This document shows positions 36,090 through 47,827 of a DNA stretch of 57,771 nucleotides, piece by piece. The notes beneath the pieces were generated by a model that ran no database searches, was not told the origin of the DNA, and saw only the letters and a list, made by a program, of their open reading frames with translations. Origin of the DNA: Syncephalis plumigaleata (lineage: Eukaryota; Zoopagomycota; Zoopagomycetes; Zoopagales; Piptocephalidaceae); contig JAIXMF010000045.1 of NCBI GenBank assembly GCA_025201365.1, positions 1 to 57,771 on the forward strand, in the 5' to 3' direction. Numbering within the stretch: the stretch's first letter is position 1; each line of letters begins with the position of its first letter. The position numbers and the translations under genes were made by a program.

Positions 36090-37371
36090 TAGCAACATCC
36101 CATCGATGATGTCCTAGCAAGCCTATTGAATAACGACCTGATTCATTCGATCATCCTAAACACATAGAACCTAGTTGTTAGACACATACCCATTATAAAC
36201 TGTTACTTTATCATATAGTATTCGTGTACGATATTCACTATTAGTTGAATGAATTAGAATGATCAGCTAGCAATTATTGCTACTAATGATACCATCATCA
36301 TTATCATCATCGTCAGTTTATAAACATCCATATGGTATGATCAATTATAGGTATTACTACACGCGATACTGCTATTATGCAATCTATGCTACATTAATTA
36401 CTGCCAACATAGCGAACACTCGATTATTACCATTAACGGCACTTCTATATGAGTATGGGCAGTCGTCATCTCAATCAATAGATTAAACTGGGCATATCAC
36501 ATGGCTGACATACCGCAGCAAGTATTCGGCAATTAGAATGTAGTCGGATGTTATTCTCGGTCAGTGGGTGGACTAACCGATTCAGTCGTCGTCAAAACCC
36601 AGCAAAGCTAATCATCTAGTATAGATTCATCTATGACATACACCATTTGCATCAATGTAGAACAGCAGTTGCTCGAAGGATCAACGTATAGTTATTGTAA
36701 AGATGGATGTTTATTGTGTAAAAGCATTGACGAGAATGTAAACAACGAGTAGATCATAATAAATCTCCGTGTTTACGCTGTATTAGAATGCGCACACAAA
36801 GTATTATTATCGCCACCTAGTTCGAATACATTCATTGCTGCTATGGCCACTGGCTCTACTGTACTCGATTCAAAATCAATAATTTAGTGCAGTTTACTAG
36901 ATGGATTTATATACATGTCTTCTGCTATCATCTTACCTGTAAGTCTTGTGCTGTCGTGTAGTCCTATTCGATTAATGTTATTAACGATTTAATAGTTATC
37001 AAACTAGTGAACGGAATGACCACGTATGCATATATGCTTACAACGAGAATGCAATGCTCGATTTTACCAAATACTTTAATGATAATTTACAGTGTCAACT
37101 ATACCATACTAAATAAATTGGATCCACATTACAAATACTCGCATACTCCATAATCATATGCTGTATATCGAGTCGTTATCGAATTCTACGTCTGGATATG
37201 CTATAGTAATAATAACGATGCTTAATTAATCGTACATTCAATGATCATTGAAATATAACAATAAAGACAACATTGGTACGCTGACACTCTCATACAAACA
37301 TAGGCCCATGCTACGAAGCAACCTACAGTCAAGATAAGATTATAATACAGCAATAAAATAGAATGATCAAA
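36090..37371. other. Element 2 internal spacer with a second captured piece
   Basis: The first 700 bp match the centre of element 1 (6540-7249, inverted). On the minus strand near 36795-36865 a frame reading VEPVAIAAMNVFELGGDN and ending CAHSNTA-stop follows a plausible GTAAGA...ACAG intron (donor near 36948), so it may be the last exon of another host gene. I do not recognise it. The rest is AT-rich with no gene. Confidence 0.35.
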
Positions 37372-37791
37372 CTAAAACGAGCCTTCGCTGTTTGCTGACA
37401 ATATAGTACAATTAAGAACGAGCAGTATACCAACCATTCCAATTAATAAGTTGTTAGCACGTATATGGCAAAGGATCATACATATACGCTTGCACCTGAT
37501 AACACTACAATAATGTCTACATGTATGTGACCAAAGAAAGAGATAAATAAAATGGATGGGTGTAATCCATGGCATTTTATTAGACGTATAAGTGACATGT
37601 GAGAGCAAGAACGCACAGAGAAACGGTAGAAATGAGCTGAAGGAGCGGAAGAGAAGAAGAGAAGAATGTATATAGCGTGCACGTTTAGTTATTTGTATTG
37701 CCTTATTATGCCAAAGAGCGGCAATTAAGGTAAATAAACACTCTATTGTATAGACAAGAAGCAGCGCTGTCAGTATAGCGAGGAATAGCAA
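37372..37791 (-). other. 139-codon hydrophobic open frame in element 2
   Basis: Longest frame in the left-type arm of element 2: rich in Leu/Ile/Ser/Cys, several membrane-like stretches, non-ATG start, no motif. It lies in a region related to the TIR sequences, where pyrimidine-rich strands tend to be open by chance. Probably not a gene; listed because of its length in AT-rich DNA. Confidence 0.15.
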
Positions 37792-38570
37792 GTGCCGCGA
37801 ATGAACAAATTATCAGCACGCTTAGCAGGTTGTATGTTACTGGTAGTCGAGAATAGAATGGAACAAGCCCGAGGAATAGACTAACGACAAGTGATATATT
37901 GTTAAGAATGAAAGGGAAGGAACAAGTAATAAAGTAATAAGTACTCGGTACAAAGACACGCATACTCGAACAACTTGCAGAAACGACGTATGTTTGTAGT
38001 GGAATAACGACGTGTAGATATCATTATGATAGAGTGGAGTGATATATGAACGAATAGTGGAAAAAAGACAGAGTGGGGATGACGTGTATCAGCGAGGATA
38101 GCAGACACACAAACAATATTACGCATACAAGACAGAACAGTGTATGCTAATGAGTAGAACAAACAATAAACAAAGGTGTTAGGACACTAAAGACAAATGA
38201 GCACATAAATGAGCTAAGAATAGTAGTAAACAAAGGAATAGCCAGAAGCAATAAACAAGGAATATAGGAATAGAATGACACAAAGAAGACGCGTATCATT
38301 GAGAAAGAATAGGTAAATAAAGAAAGAGAATGCGGTTGACACAAAGAAGGCGTGTGTTGTTTACTGACAAGTGGAATGTAGCAGGCACAAAGAAGGCACT
38401 TACTGTTTAATGGTAAGGGAAATAAGTAGAATGCAGTTGGCACAAAGAAGAAACGTGTTGTTTAATGACAAGTGGAATGTAGTCAAGGCTAAGAATATGT
38501 GTATTGTTCAGTGACAAAGGGAATGTAGTTGGCACTAAGAAGACAGCATTGGTAAAGAAGTAAAGGGAAA
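37700..38570 (+). repeat. Internal left-type terminal-repeat copy in element 2
   Basis: Resembles 890-1600 of element 1 (runs such as AACAAACAATAAACAA, and repeated units near GACACAAAGAAGACGCGT at 38280-38560, with ACGCGT at 38289). It is inverted relative to 39930-40660 of the same element. The truncated F-box gene thus sits between a left-type and a right-type arm, as in a smaller nested element. Confidence 0.55.
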
Positions 38571-38959
38571 CAACAATGAAATGGGTACTTGGAAATGGAT
38601 TAGTACATCATTAATGCCATTAGACACTAATAACAAACATGTCAATTAGTATTGACACTTATTGATTGCTAATAATAGACAAATAAACTAAATATATACT
38701 TATTGAGCATCTTTGAATGCTTCTATTTGAATGACAATGGATTGCTTTGTGTATTTGACTCACGTGTATAGACTACTACAATAAAGATATTGCTACAATG
38801 GTGTCAAGACAATGACGCGACGTGTTAGTTGGCGTGTAGATTAGCAATATAAATATATCATTATATACTAACTACGAAAAATCACATATAAAAATGAAGC
38901 TATACAAGCAGCTAGTAGGCTAGAACATCTACTCTTAACTGCTTTTATTTTGAAGTATA

Positions 38960-39773
38960 TTGACTAAAACTCTTTTTTTACTTATCTTTGCTATATCAAA
39001 AGGTGAGATGGGGGCGCTAAAGAATGCGAATTGGTATGATGTCTATCTTTGGGGGGTTACGACAAAAAATAACTGGCGTTATGGCCATTTCAACACGGTT
39101 GAGATTCGATTCGATGCAAATAGGAGGCGCTCTTGTAACGTAGTAGTAGAGAGCACATTTGCGTCCGCCTTGGGTTCCATGTTCGAGCTCAAGCGGCGTA
39201 ATGGCGGTAATAGCTGGGAGGGTACCAGCTATTACCTTGAGCCTGCTGCGCATCGGAATCTCAAGCAGCGTCACAACAAGACTGAAAACGCTGCCGTTGA
39301 CATCCTTCAAATGCCTAAGTAAAGGCTGTCAGCGGCAAATGGGACTTCTGGACGAGAAATTCCAAAAATAACAATTTTTTAAGGTAAGTGTTATATAATT
39401 AAAACACAAGTATACTAACATTATTTATACAATCAATATATCTTTATTAAATATAGAAAAAGCCATCATCTATCCAAATCGTATTGATGGCGCTTGGCAG
39501 GTAGCATGTTTCTATGAAACCAGCGATAGACATGCTACACTCTACACTGCGAGATTAAAAGAAGATGATCGTACTTGCCTTGAATGGGCACTCTATCATT
39601 TTCCCGCCGTGTCTCAAGAGGTTGAGCGGCTTCGGGACGGCTCGTTTCCTTTGCCTAATGAGCCCGCCAATGAGCTTCTACGTGCATACGCCATTCAACA
39701 TTCTCAAACCACATTTAGCGAAAAACGAAACCGACAATTTGGAATTACATTAACGGGCTATGGACCATTATAA
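38960..39773 (+). pseudogene. Truncated F-box-family gene captured in element 2
   Basis: Two segments parallel the F-box-type gene of element 3. The first (LKNANWYDVY...NNWRYGHFNTVEI) corresponds to LENVDWYNTY...NNRRYGRCKTTHI. The second (39457-39773; GAWQVACFYETSDRHATLYT, then LEWALYHFPAV) corresponds to DTWNVTYFYKTTNDTAIVYM and VEWALYQFSSD. The F-box itself and much of the middle are missing, and the first frame stops at 39322 before the second begins. The coding DNA is noticeably richer in G+C than the element 3 gene, so the two are diverged paralogues, not recent copies. Confidence 0.6.
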
Positions 39774-41068
39774 AGCACTAATAATGATTATACATTTGCT
39801 ATTTTCACTAACACTTTACATTCACTAATTATCTTTAACCACTCTCATTTTCATTTACATAATAAGCTACTAATTTATTCTAATAAACTTATCAACAAAA
39901 TATTAATTACTATTAATGATGTACTAATCCACTTCTAAGTATTCATTTCATTGTTACTTCCTTTTCCTCCTCCTTTACTTCTTTACCAACGACGTCTTCT
40001 TTCTTTTAACTACATTCCCTTTGTCATTAAACAATACATGTATTCTTAGTATTGACTACATTTCACTTGTCGTTGACTTCTTTACACAGCACGCGCTTTC
40101 TTCGTGCCAACCACATTCCACTTGTCAGTAAACAACACGTGTCCACTTCCTCTTAACTATATGCTAGTTATTCCTCTTTATTCTATTTACCTATTTACTT
40201 TCTCAGTAATACGCGTCTTCTTCGTGTCATTCGTATTCCACTTGCTTCCTCTTTCACTCTAGCATACACCTTCCCAATAGCAGCTATTCTGCTATACTAT
40301 CTCTATACCGTTTATTTATCTCTTTGTTTTATTCTTGCTCTAACCTATCTAAATGCTCACTTGTCGTTATTATTACTCTACCAATAAGCCTTGTTTCTTG
40401 TTCGTTCTAGTCCTTTGTTTCCTGTCACTGTCCTGCTTATTTATCAATGTTTAAACGTTTACTGCTCTCGTTGTAATATGCACCTTTTACTTTTGCCACT
40501 CTTTTTCGTCATCTGTTTGTATGCCACTATTACGTCATGCTTTGATTTGTATTTTCATTTGTTTACTGTCATCTACATACTCTATTTACCTACAAACATA
40601 TGTTGCTGCTTCGAATAAACTGGCATACGTGTTCATGCACCCTTCCTCGCTCATTCCTTGCTCGTTCGGTGACAAGCCAGTCAGTCTACTAGTTACTGCT
40701 TGTTTATTATATTGTTTATCGTGTATTCCATTTGTTCACTTGTTGCTACCTATGCAATTAATCGTAAGCATTATCAACATAGTTTATCTACCATACTAAT
40801 TTATTACTACTTGTAAGTACATGACATGGCAATATCCAACTATACTCGTACACTTGTATCGTCTACCTTATAGAATTGATGATGATAGTTATCGCTATCA
40901 ATAAATGGTCCATTACTGAATACTGAATTGTTATTATTATTATGCTGTGTTAATTGGCATTTCTATGGTGACAACGGTGTTAACAATTGTGCAAATCTAC
41001 TTATTAATATACGGCAAAAGTTAATGACTAACAGCGCTAATAGGTTGGAAAAACCCTGTACATACAAA
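39774..41068 (-). repeat. Element 2 right TIR
   Basis: From about 39930 this closely follows the right TIR of element 1 (13480-14584): the same pyrimidine-rich subterminal repeats with ACGCGT at 40211, the hydrophobic frame 40391-40618, and the outer segment reaching GGTTGGAAAAACCCTGTACATACAA. The 150 bp after the F-box fragment are unremarkable AT-rich DNA. Confidence 0.7.
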
Positions 41069-41255
41069 GTTGACTCATCATCTGACGCGCGTCAATTTTC
41101 ACAATAAAAATGGATAAATAAATAAAAAACCCCAACCAAACACGAAGACACGCCACTTTATTCGAGCCATTTTTTGAACGCGTTTCTCTTCTCCTTCATT
41201 TACTCAGTCATAGGAACGATATATCTATATACACATACATACTCGTATTGTACTC

Positions 41256-42407
41256 ATGCCACCCAAGCGAAAACGTCCGGATAACGATGCTAACGATGGT
41301 AGTTATGATGCTAACAATAATAACAATACTCGTTTTACGCATAAGCTTATTCATATGAATTTAGAGGAAGCACAAGTGTTAGCTTATCTTACTCGTACGA
41401 ACCGACCATTTAGTGCAGGCAAGTCTATATATACACGCACACACAGAGTATGTAACAGTAGTTGGCTAACATTACCGTAGGAGATGTCAGTAGTAATCTG
41501 CATAATGCTGTTGCAAAAACGGCTGCACAAAAGATTCTTACTCAGTTGGCCGAGCAAGGACAAATCGTTTGTAAGACGTATGGTAAACAGCAGATATACT
41601 TTATTGCACAGGTAACTAGAGAATTATTCAATATGTAACACTAGCAGTTAATACATTATCCATGCGATATAGACAGATAAGGCTTTACCATCATCAGAGG
41701 AATTACAAGCCATGGATCAACAGATAGAGACGTGTAAACAGAATGTGGCCACGCTATCACAACAAACGAAACAATTAGCCACGAGTGAGTATAAAGGAAC
41801 AGCGAACTAGTAAGCGTAGGATATTCATATTAACTATTTGGTAATACTAGTGCAGCAAGGATTATCTGGATCAATCAGTACTGATGATGCAGAGAAACGC
41901 TTAAATGAATTGGAGCAATCGGTAATAGTATACATGACATCATCATCATCATCATCATCATTACTTAATAGTATTGGTAATTAACGTGGAAACAATACGT
42001 AGAATAAACAAATGGAAGCAAAGCTAGCTCAGTTACGTCAAGGTAAAGCATTAATGGATCCAAAGGAGCGCAAGAAGATTGATCAGAACTATGAGAAATA
42101 CCGTAATTTGTGGAAGGATCGTAAGAAATTAGTAAGTGAGATAGACACATTAACATAACGATATACTAATAATAATAATCATTGTTATCCTATGTTATAG
42201 TTTCAAAATATATTCTCGGCTATTACAGAGCATCATCCAGGCAAGCCAAAAGCATTAATGGTAAGCTATATATAAGTAGACATGAATGTACATTGATTAA
42301 TATATATATATATATACGATGACTATTATATTATATAGGATGAAATGGGTATTGAAACCGATGAAGATGCCAAAGTTGATTGGCATAGCTATACGATAAC
42401 GCAATAA
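41256..42407 (+). CDS. HOP2: Homologous-pairing protein 2 (Hop2/PSMC3IP)
   Basis: Meiotic recombination factor that works with Mnd1 to help Dmc1/Rad51 strand exchange. Seven small exons, about 240 residues. N-terminal winged-helix domain (LEEAQVLAYLTRTNRPFSAG, NAVAKTAAQKILTQLAEQGQI, then KTYGKQQIYF). A coiled coil follows (LQAMDQQIETC to about KALMDPKERKKID, YRNLWKDRKKL) and the C-terminal FSAITEHHPGKPKALMDEMGIETDED, all as in the TBPIP family. The last exon ends YTITQ-stop. Its presence implies a sexual cycle. The ATG lies about 175 bp from the right end of element 2. Confidence 0.93.
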
Positions 42408-42476
42408 AGATACATATATACAGTATTTTAATAGAATGGATATTTATAATAGTTATTGAATAAGAGATAGTGTGCA

Positions 42477-43556
42477 TTAGCAACAATTCCAACCATTGCC
42501 TTTGTTATCCTGCTCATATGAACCGAGTGTCACATGATCATTGGCACGAGCAGCAGCGCGTGTCTCCTCAGCATCTACTACTCGTTTCTTGATTAATCTA
42601 AAGTAGTGACAATATTATGAGTAACAATAGTAATAGTCATTAGATATACGTTGTTTGTGTCACATTGTAATACAAGTTGTCGTCTTACCGTGCTAGAGCG
42701 TAAAAGGCATCATCAACACCATTACTTGATTTAGCACTTGTTTCCATAAATTCTAGACCGTGTTCAGAGGCTAATGCACGTCCTTGTTCAACTGTAACTG
42801 CCTGCATGATGAATGATCATGTGTTACGGTCATTGATGCCATGATGATGATGATGAAGACCTATTAATATACTTACTCGATCTACCTCACGGTCACACTT
42901 GTTGCCGACAAGCAATTTATCTACTGATTCATTGGCATGTTCCTCCACTTGCTTAATCCAATCGGATACATCTATTACCAGTAGAGATAGTATTGTCGTA
43001 AAAGGATATACGCTATATATTAATTAGCAGTAATGATAAAGGATACTAGAAAATGACTGTCTATCTGTGATATCGTATACGATCAACACTCCCATTGCAT
43101 TACGATAGTAGGCTGTATAGAAAGTAAACATATCAAGGATGAGTCATGCCATCTGACGTATGCACATTAATGATGATCATTATACCTGTAGTAATGTTAC
43201 GATATCGCTCCTGACCCGCTGTATCCCAAATCTATTGGATATCAAGTAGTAGGATATGTTTAACACAATGACTACTCCTTATTATTGTTACTATTCCACT
43301 TACTTGTAATTTGATTCGACGACCATGCAAATCGATTGTTCGCACTTTAAAGTCAATGCCTACGGTTGTTATGAATGAAGGTGTAAAGGAGTCGTCGGTG
43401 AAACGTAACAATAAGCAACTCTTGCCAACGCCTATTCAATATTTAGAAATATGTAGATATGTAGATAGATATAGATAGATATAATATCTTACCAGAGTCA
43501 CCAATCAGTAGTAGTTTGAACAAGTGGTCATATCCATTGGCATTATTATCACTCAT
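42477..43556 (-). CDS. Rab GTPase, Sec4/Rab8 type
   Basis: Small GTPase for exocytic vesicle targeting, about 205 residues in seven or so exons. Start [20 protein letters not shown] at 43556. Motifs: P-loop GDSGVGKS, switch I around [11 protein letters not shown], switch [24 protein letters not shown], and ETSAKS. The effector region and [12 protein letters not shown] fit the Rab8/Sec4/Rab1 group. The C-terminus GNGWNCC carries the double-geranylgeranyl CC motif. Convergent with HOP2, the stops only about 70 bp apart. Its start faces Nup93 across about 600 bp. Confidence 0.9.
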
Positions 43557-44162
43557 GACAAAAAGAAAACAGATAGAGTGAGTATACGTCCTTGAAGGAT
43601 AGTTGCTTAGTTGGTTGGTTGGTTGGTTGGTTGGTTGCTTAGTTAATGCACAAGATGCAGATAAATAAAGAGTAGTGCTATCAGGTCACTTAATAAACAG
43701 CAGTACTGAATAATGGAAGCTATACAGCAAATGAATAACCTTGATTATGACACCAGTACAAGACAGACAAGGGGATGAAGTGACGAGAGTAGAGGAACAA
43801 ACAGAAAGTGAGTGAGTGAGTTGACGTTGACGTTTTCCAAATCCTCGTTTATTTTACACCGCTACTACACTCCTATTTAGTGACTATGTTTAATCTTTAT
43901 TCATACAAATCGGATTGATTCAAGTAATCTATTTGGTAGTAAATAAGAACCGCGACAACCACGACAACAACAATATTAACAATAATAATGAACGTGTCAT
44001 TTTTTTCTGCATCTTAACTAGCTGCTACTCTTTCATTTCACTTATTGACCCAGAGATTGTTAGTGTAGTAGTTTTCCGTTCCATCTCTTGTTTACTTGGG
44101 CACTATACTTCATTTATTCCCGCTAGTATTTCTATTGTTCTTGCGTCTACTAAGAAGATAGG
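43557..44162. other. Divergent promoter region Rab/Nup93
   Basis: A TTGG tetranucleotide run at about 43613-43637, then a T-rich stretch. The 90-codon frame at 43915-44187 overlaps the Nup93 start and looks spurious. I see no further gene. Confidence 0.5.
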
Positions 44163-47100
44163 ATGGCGTCTAAAGCAGATTCGTTAGGATCACTAACGCA
44201 GTTGGTCGAGAATTCTCGACGTATGAACACCAATGTGATCTCGGCACATCGTCCACACATTGAACGTGGTCTTGATCAGATTGAATCGCACTCTCGTCTA
44301 TTACTAGCCAGGATCGGTGGCAAGGATGAAGGCTATACGGCCAAGACGTAAGTGTCATTAATTGATATAGAAAGACGAGAGACTAATACTGTACATTATC
44401 TGTAGTCAGCTATTCTTAGCTAAGGGCGGTGTGGATGCAGATGAGTTATCGGGTCGCGTGCAAGACACACGTATGGATGTGGCATTCGAATCGTTGCCAA
44501 TATTGCCCAAGATGGATGTTGAGGTAGAGATTATTGAAATCGCTTGTTGACTCGCTAATGATATTGACAATGATGATATGCGGGATATACCATCTAGGGG
44601 TTCCTTCGACATGAACATGAACAATCCATCATTGACGCGATAGAAGTAAGCACGTTGGACACTCATTCCATTGCCGAGGAATACATGGAGAGTGTGATGC
44701 AAAGCGAGTGGAATGACTATAAAACCGCGCTACTAACGCAGGAGAACAATCTATCACGACCGGATACTCGATTGATGACGACTAGTGGACTGGGTGTCTC
44801 GTCGGTACGACCACGTACGGAGGAATCTCTATTGTTCGCTAGTATGGCAAACACCACTACCGCTAACAATGGCGGTAATGGATTGGCATCTGGTACCAAT
44901 CTACGTACGGCACGCTATCTTCGAGTGATTAAAGACATGAATCAGAGTCGATTGGCCAAGGAGACATTTGCCGTGGTTAATGCGATGGAAACAGCAGTGG
45001 TGGGACTAGGCACGCAACAGGTAATGAATAATAACCTATGATTGGTATATACATATACGCGCGTATTTATTCTGTATAACTCTAGCAATGGCAACAAATC
45101 ACCGAGGCATGGCGTGTATTGGCCAGTGTTATTGGCGAGAAAGACGCGCAGAATGGTCAGTTTAAGCGTGGACCACTACTGCAAGGCCAGTACTTGAGGG
45201 CCTACAACGACACGCAAGGACCTGGACGTGCCGAGCTTTATCGTAAATTTATTCAAGGTGCTCAGGATCATTTAGAAGTTCAGTAAGTATAGTCAATGCC
45301 TGATAGTTAGATACGCGCTAACAAATCAATTAGATTCTACGAGTATATGGTGAAACAGATACAGAATCAGCCTCAACGTGCCCAACTAGGTGGTGTGCCT
45401 TCTGCCATCAGCACTGTACGTGGATTCATTAATCTTACACTATGGAGTAATAATGAATTGGTTAATCCGAATATCGAGGTATGTTAGTATGAAGTAGTAT
45501 AAAGTAATACGAATTAATATGGATTCATTGATCATAGCTCATGAAAGGAGATGCCATATGGGCCATCGTGTATTTACTATTCCGTAGTGGTAAATTCGCT
45601 GATGTACGTGATTACGTGACCACGTATCGATCATCATTCGACGCTATTGAGCCTACATTCCAAGACTATTTATTTGCCTATCTAGATAATGGACGTCAGT
45701 AAGTGATTACAATAACAACAGTAAGAATAGATATATATATGTGCTAATTTACTATTAGATTACCCAAAGTGCAACAAGATCGATTACATGCCGAGTTTAA
45801 TCAACGACTACGCCATGCACGAGAAACGACCGATCCATACAAGTTCGCCCTTTACAAGATAATGGGTCGATGTGAATTGCGTAAGAAGACCATTCAAGAA
45901 GTGGTGCACACCATTGAGGATTACATCTGGTTACAGGTAATGTGCATACACATGTATTCATGTATATAGATATTCATCCTATTCCATAATAGTTTATGCT
46001 ACTCTCCAACGAACAAGATGCACAAGGATTGTCGAGCGAGCGTTATACACTTGTGGAATTACAAGAAGCACTCGTTAAATTCGGTCCTGAACACTTCAAT
46101 CAACGAGGCAGTAATCCATTGCATTACTTGCAAGTGTTATTGTTAACTGGTCAATTTGAACGTGTAAGTAACATTGCTACTATAAATATAGAACTGTTCA
46201 TTTATTGAATGATATTATAGGCCATCTCTTATCTATACGAGCTAGAGGATTACTATTGCGAAGCAGTTCATTTCGCCATCGCCATGGCCTACTACGGTGT
46301 CATTCGTGTGGCCGATCATAAAGCGACCTATGAACGTCCCGTGCTAAGTATACAGAAAGACGCCAAGGGCAATAAGGTGCCATGTCTCGATTACAGCAAG
46401 CTCATCTACCAGTACTCCCATTGTTTCCGTGACTCGGCCAGCGACGCCTTCCAATACCTGTGTCTCATGTGCTTCTTTGGCGAGAACACGCCCACCGGTC
46501 AATTCTACATGCGCACCTGTCACAAATGGCTTACCGAACTTATTCTCGAGAGTAAAGACTATGAAACACTATTGGGTGTACCACAAAATGATGGTACTAT
46601 TGCGGTAAGTCATTGTCTATTCATATTATGATTATTAGCATGTTATTGCATCATTCTAATTCGTCGCTCATTCATCGATATTGTTAATAGGCCGGATGTA
46701 TGCAACAAGCGATATCACTGCTCAATTTCTCTACGGTGAAAGAGTTGACGCAAACGGTTACCACTCGAGCAGCCGAGACCTGCGAGCATAATGGACAATT
46801 CTTGGATGCGGTCAAGCTTTATAATATCGCCGAGGACTACGATCGTGTCTATCATATACTTATTCAACAGCTGGGACATCGTCTAATAGAGCAGCGACAA
46901 CGTGCACGACGTGGTTTGGACGAGCCACCCGCCGACGATCTTGTTAGTCAGGCGCAGAATATTCGTACACATTACGAACGATTCTCGCATATCATCACTC
47001 GAGTGTCAGAGGAACATCGTATTACACTCGGTATACTAATTCAACTATACGACTTTTTCATGATGTGTAATAAGGAGCGATATGAGGATGCACTACAAGT

Positions 47101-47540
47101 AAGATAATCATTATTAGTATCATTATGGATTGGTTATTAATGCCTCTTCTATTAGTTAATGGAACAGTTGAATCTAGTGCCACTACAAGCAGATACACCC
47201 AATGTCATTTATTATTGTGAACGTTTGAAATACGCCGATGATGCCATCGCACGTAATCTACCCGAATTACTCTTGGCAACCATGGATGCTGTCTATCAAG
47301 TGTATAAGCAATTACGCGACTCACCCTATACAGATCATAGTCGTCAGAAGGTAGAGTATATACATACTTGACTATAATAACAATAGTAATAATAACAATC
47401 ATAATGATAATAATTAGAAAATGATGGAGCAACGAGGCAAGGCACGCTCCTTGATGGTATTCGCTGGTATGATGCAAATACGTACATCGAGTGATATTTA
47501 TGCACAACTGAACAAGTTGGACGTACTCATGGGACAATAA
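44163..47540 (+). CDS. NIC96: Nucleoporin Nic96/Nup93
   Basis: Linker nucleoporin of the inner ring of the nuclear pore. About 890 residues from roughly a dozen exons. N-terminus MASKADSLGSLTQLVENSRR then DQIESHSRLLLARIGG. The conserved Nic96 domain includes GTQQWQQITEAWRVLASVI, GDAIWAIVYLLFRSGKF, LPKVQQDRLHAEF, HYLQVLLLTGQFERA, HFAIAMAYYGVIRV and VTTRAAETCEHNGQFLDAVK. The end, MVFAGMMQIRTSSDIYAQLN then LDVLMGQ, matches the family C-terminus. All exons I traced are in frame. Converges on the myosin gene with a gap of about 290 bp. Confidence 0.93.
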
Positions 47541-47827
47541 ATAAAGAGATATACACGAGCATAGATATATTTTGTTCTATTTCTTATTCAAACAATCTCA
47601 CTATATGTATATGTATATGTATATATATTGCGTTGATCAAGATAGATACTTATGATGACTAGTATCTATTTATATACTACGAATAGAAATGAGAGAAACA
47701 AAACACAACGCCAACTTGAAAATTAGAAAGTAAGAAAGAGAAAACACAACACAACATCAATGATAAATTACTTCTCTTGTATGTATGTATATATCAATAA
47801 ATATCAATAGATACCAATGGATAGACA

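Larger units (their letters stand above)
33010..41081. mobile_element. Element 2: 8.1-kb TIR element with captured IleRS and F-box fragments
   Basis: The left end (33023-33160) and right end (40925-41068) are inverted repeats that share the terminal core and the segment around TAGATTTGCACAATTGTTAACACC with element 1. They lie between the divergent genes PRP38B and HOP2. From left to right it holds: left TIR; about 1.7 kb of low-complexity sequence; an IleRS C-terminal fragment (34870-36089); a second captured fragment on the minus strand (about 36795-37000); a left-type arm of repeated sequence (about 37700-38570); a truncated F-box-family gene (38960-39773); and a right TIR of about 1.2 kb. 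The second half may be a separate copy nested in or fused to the first. No transposase frame is visible. Confidence 0.75.
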
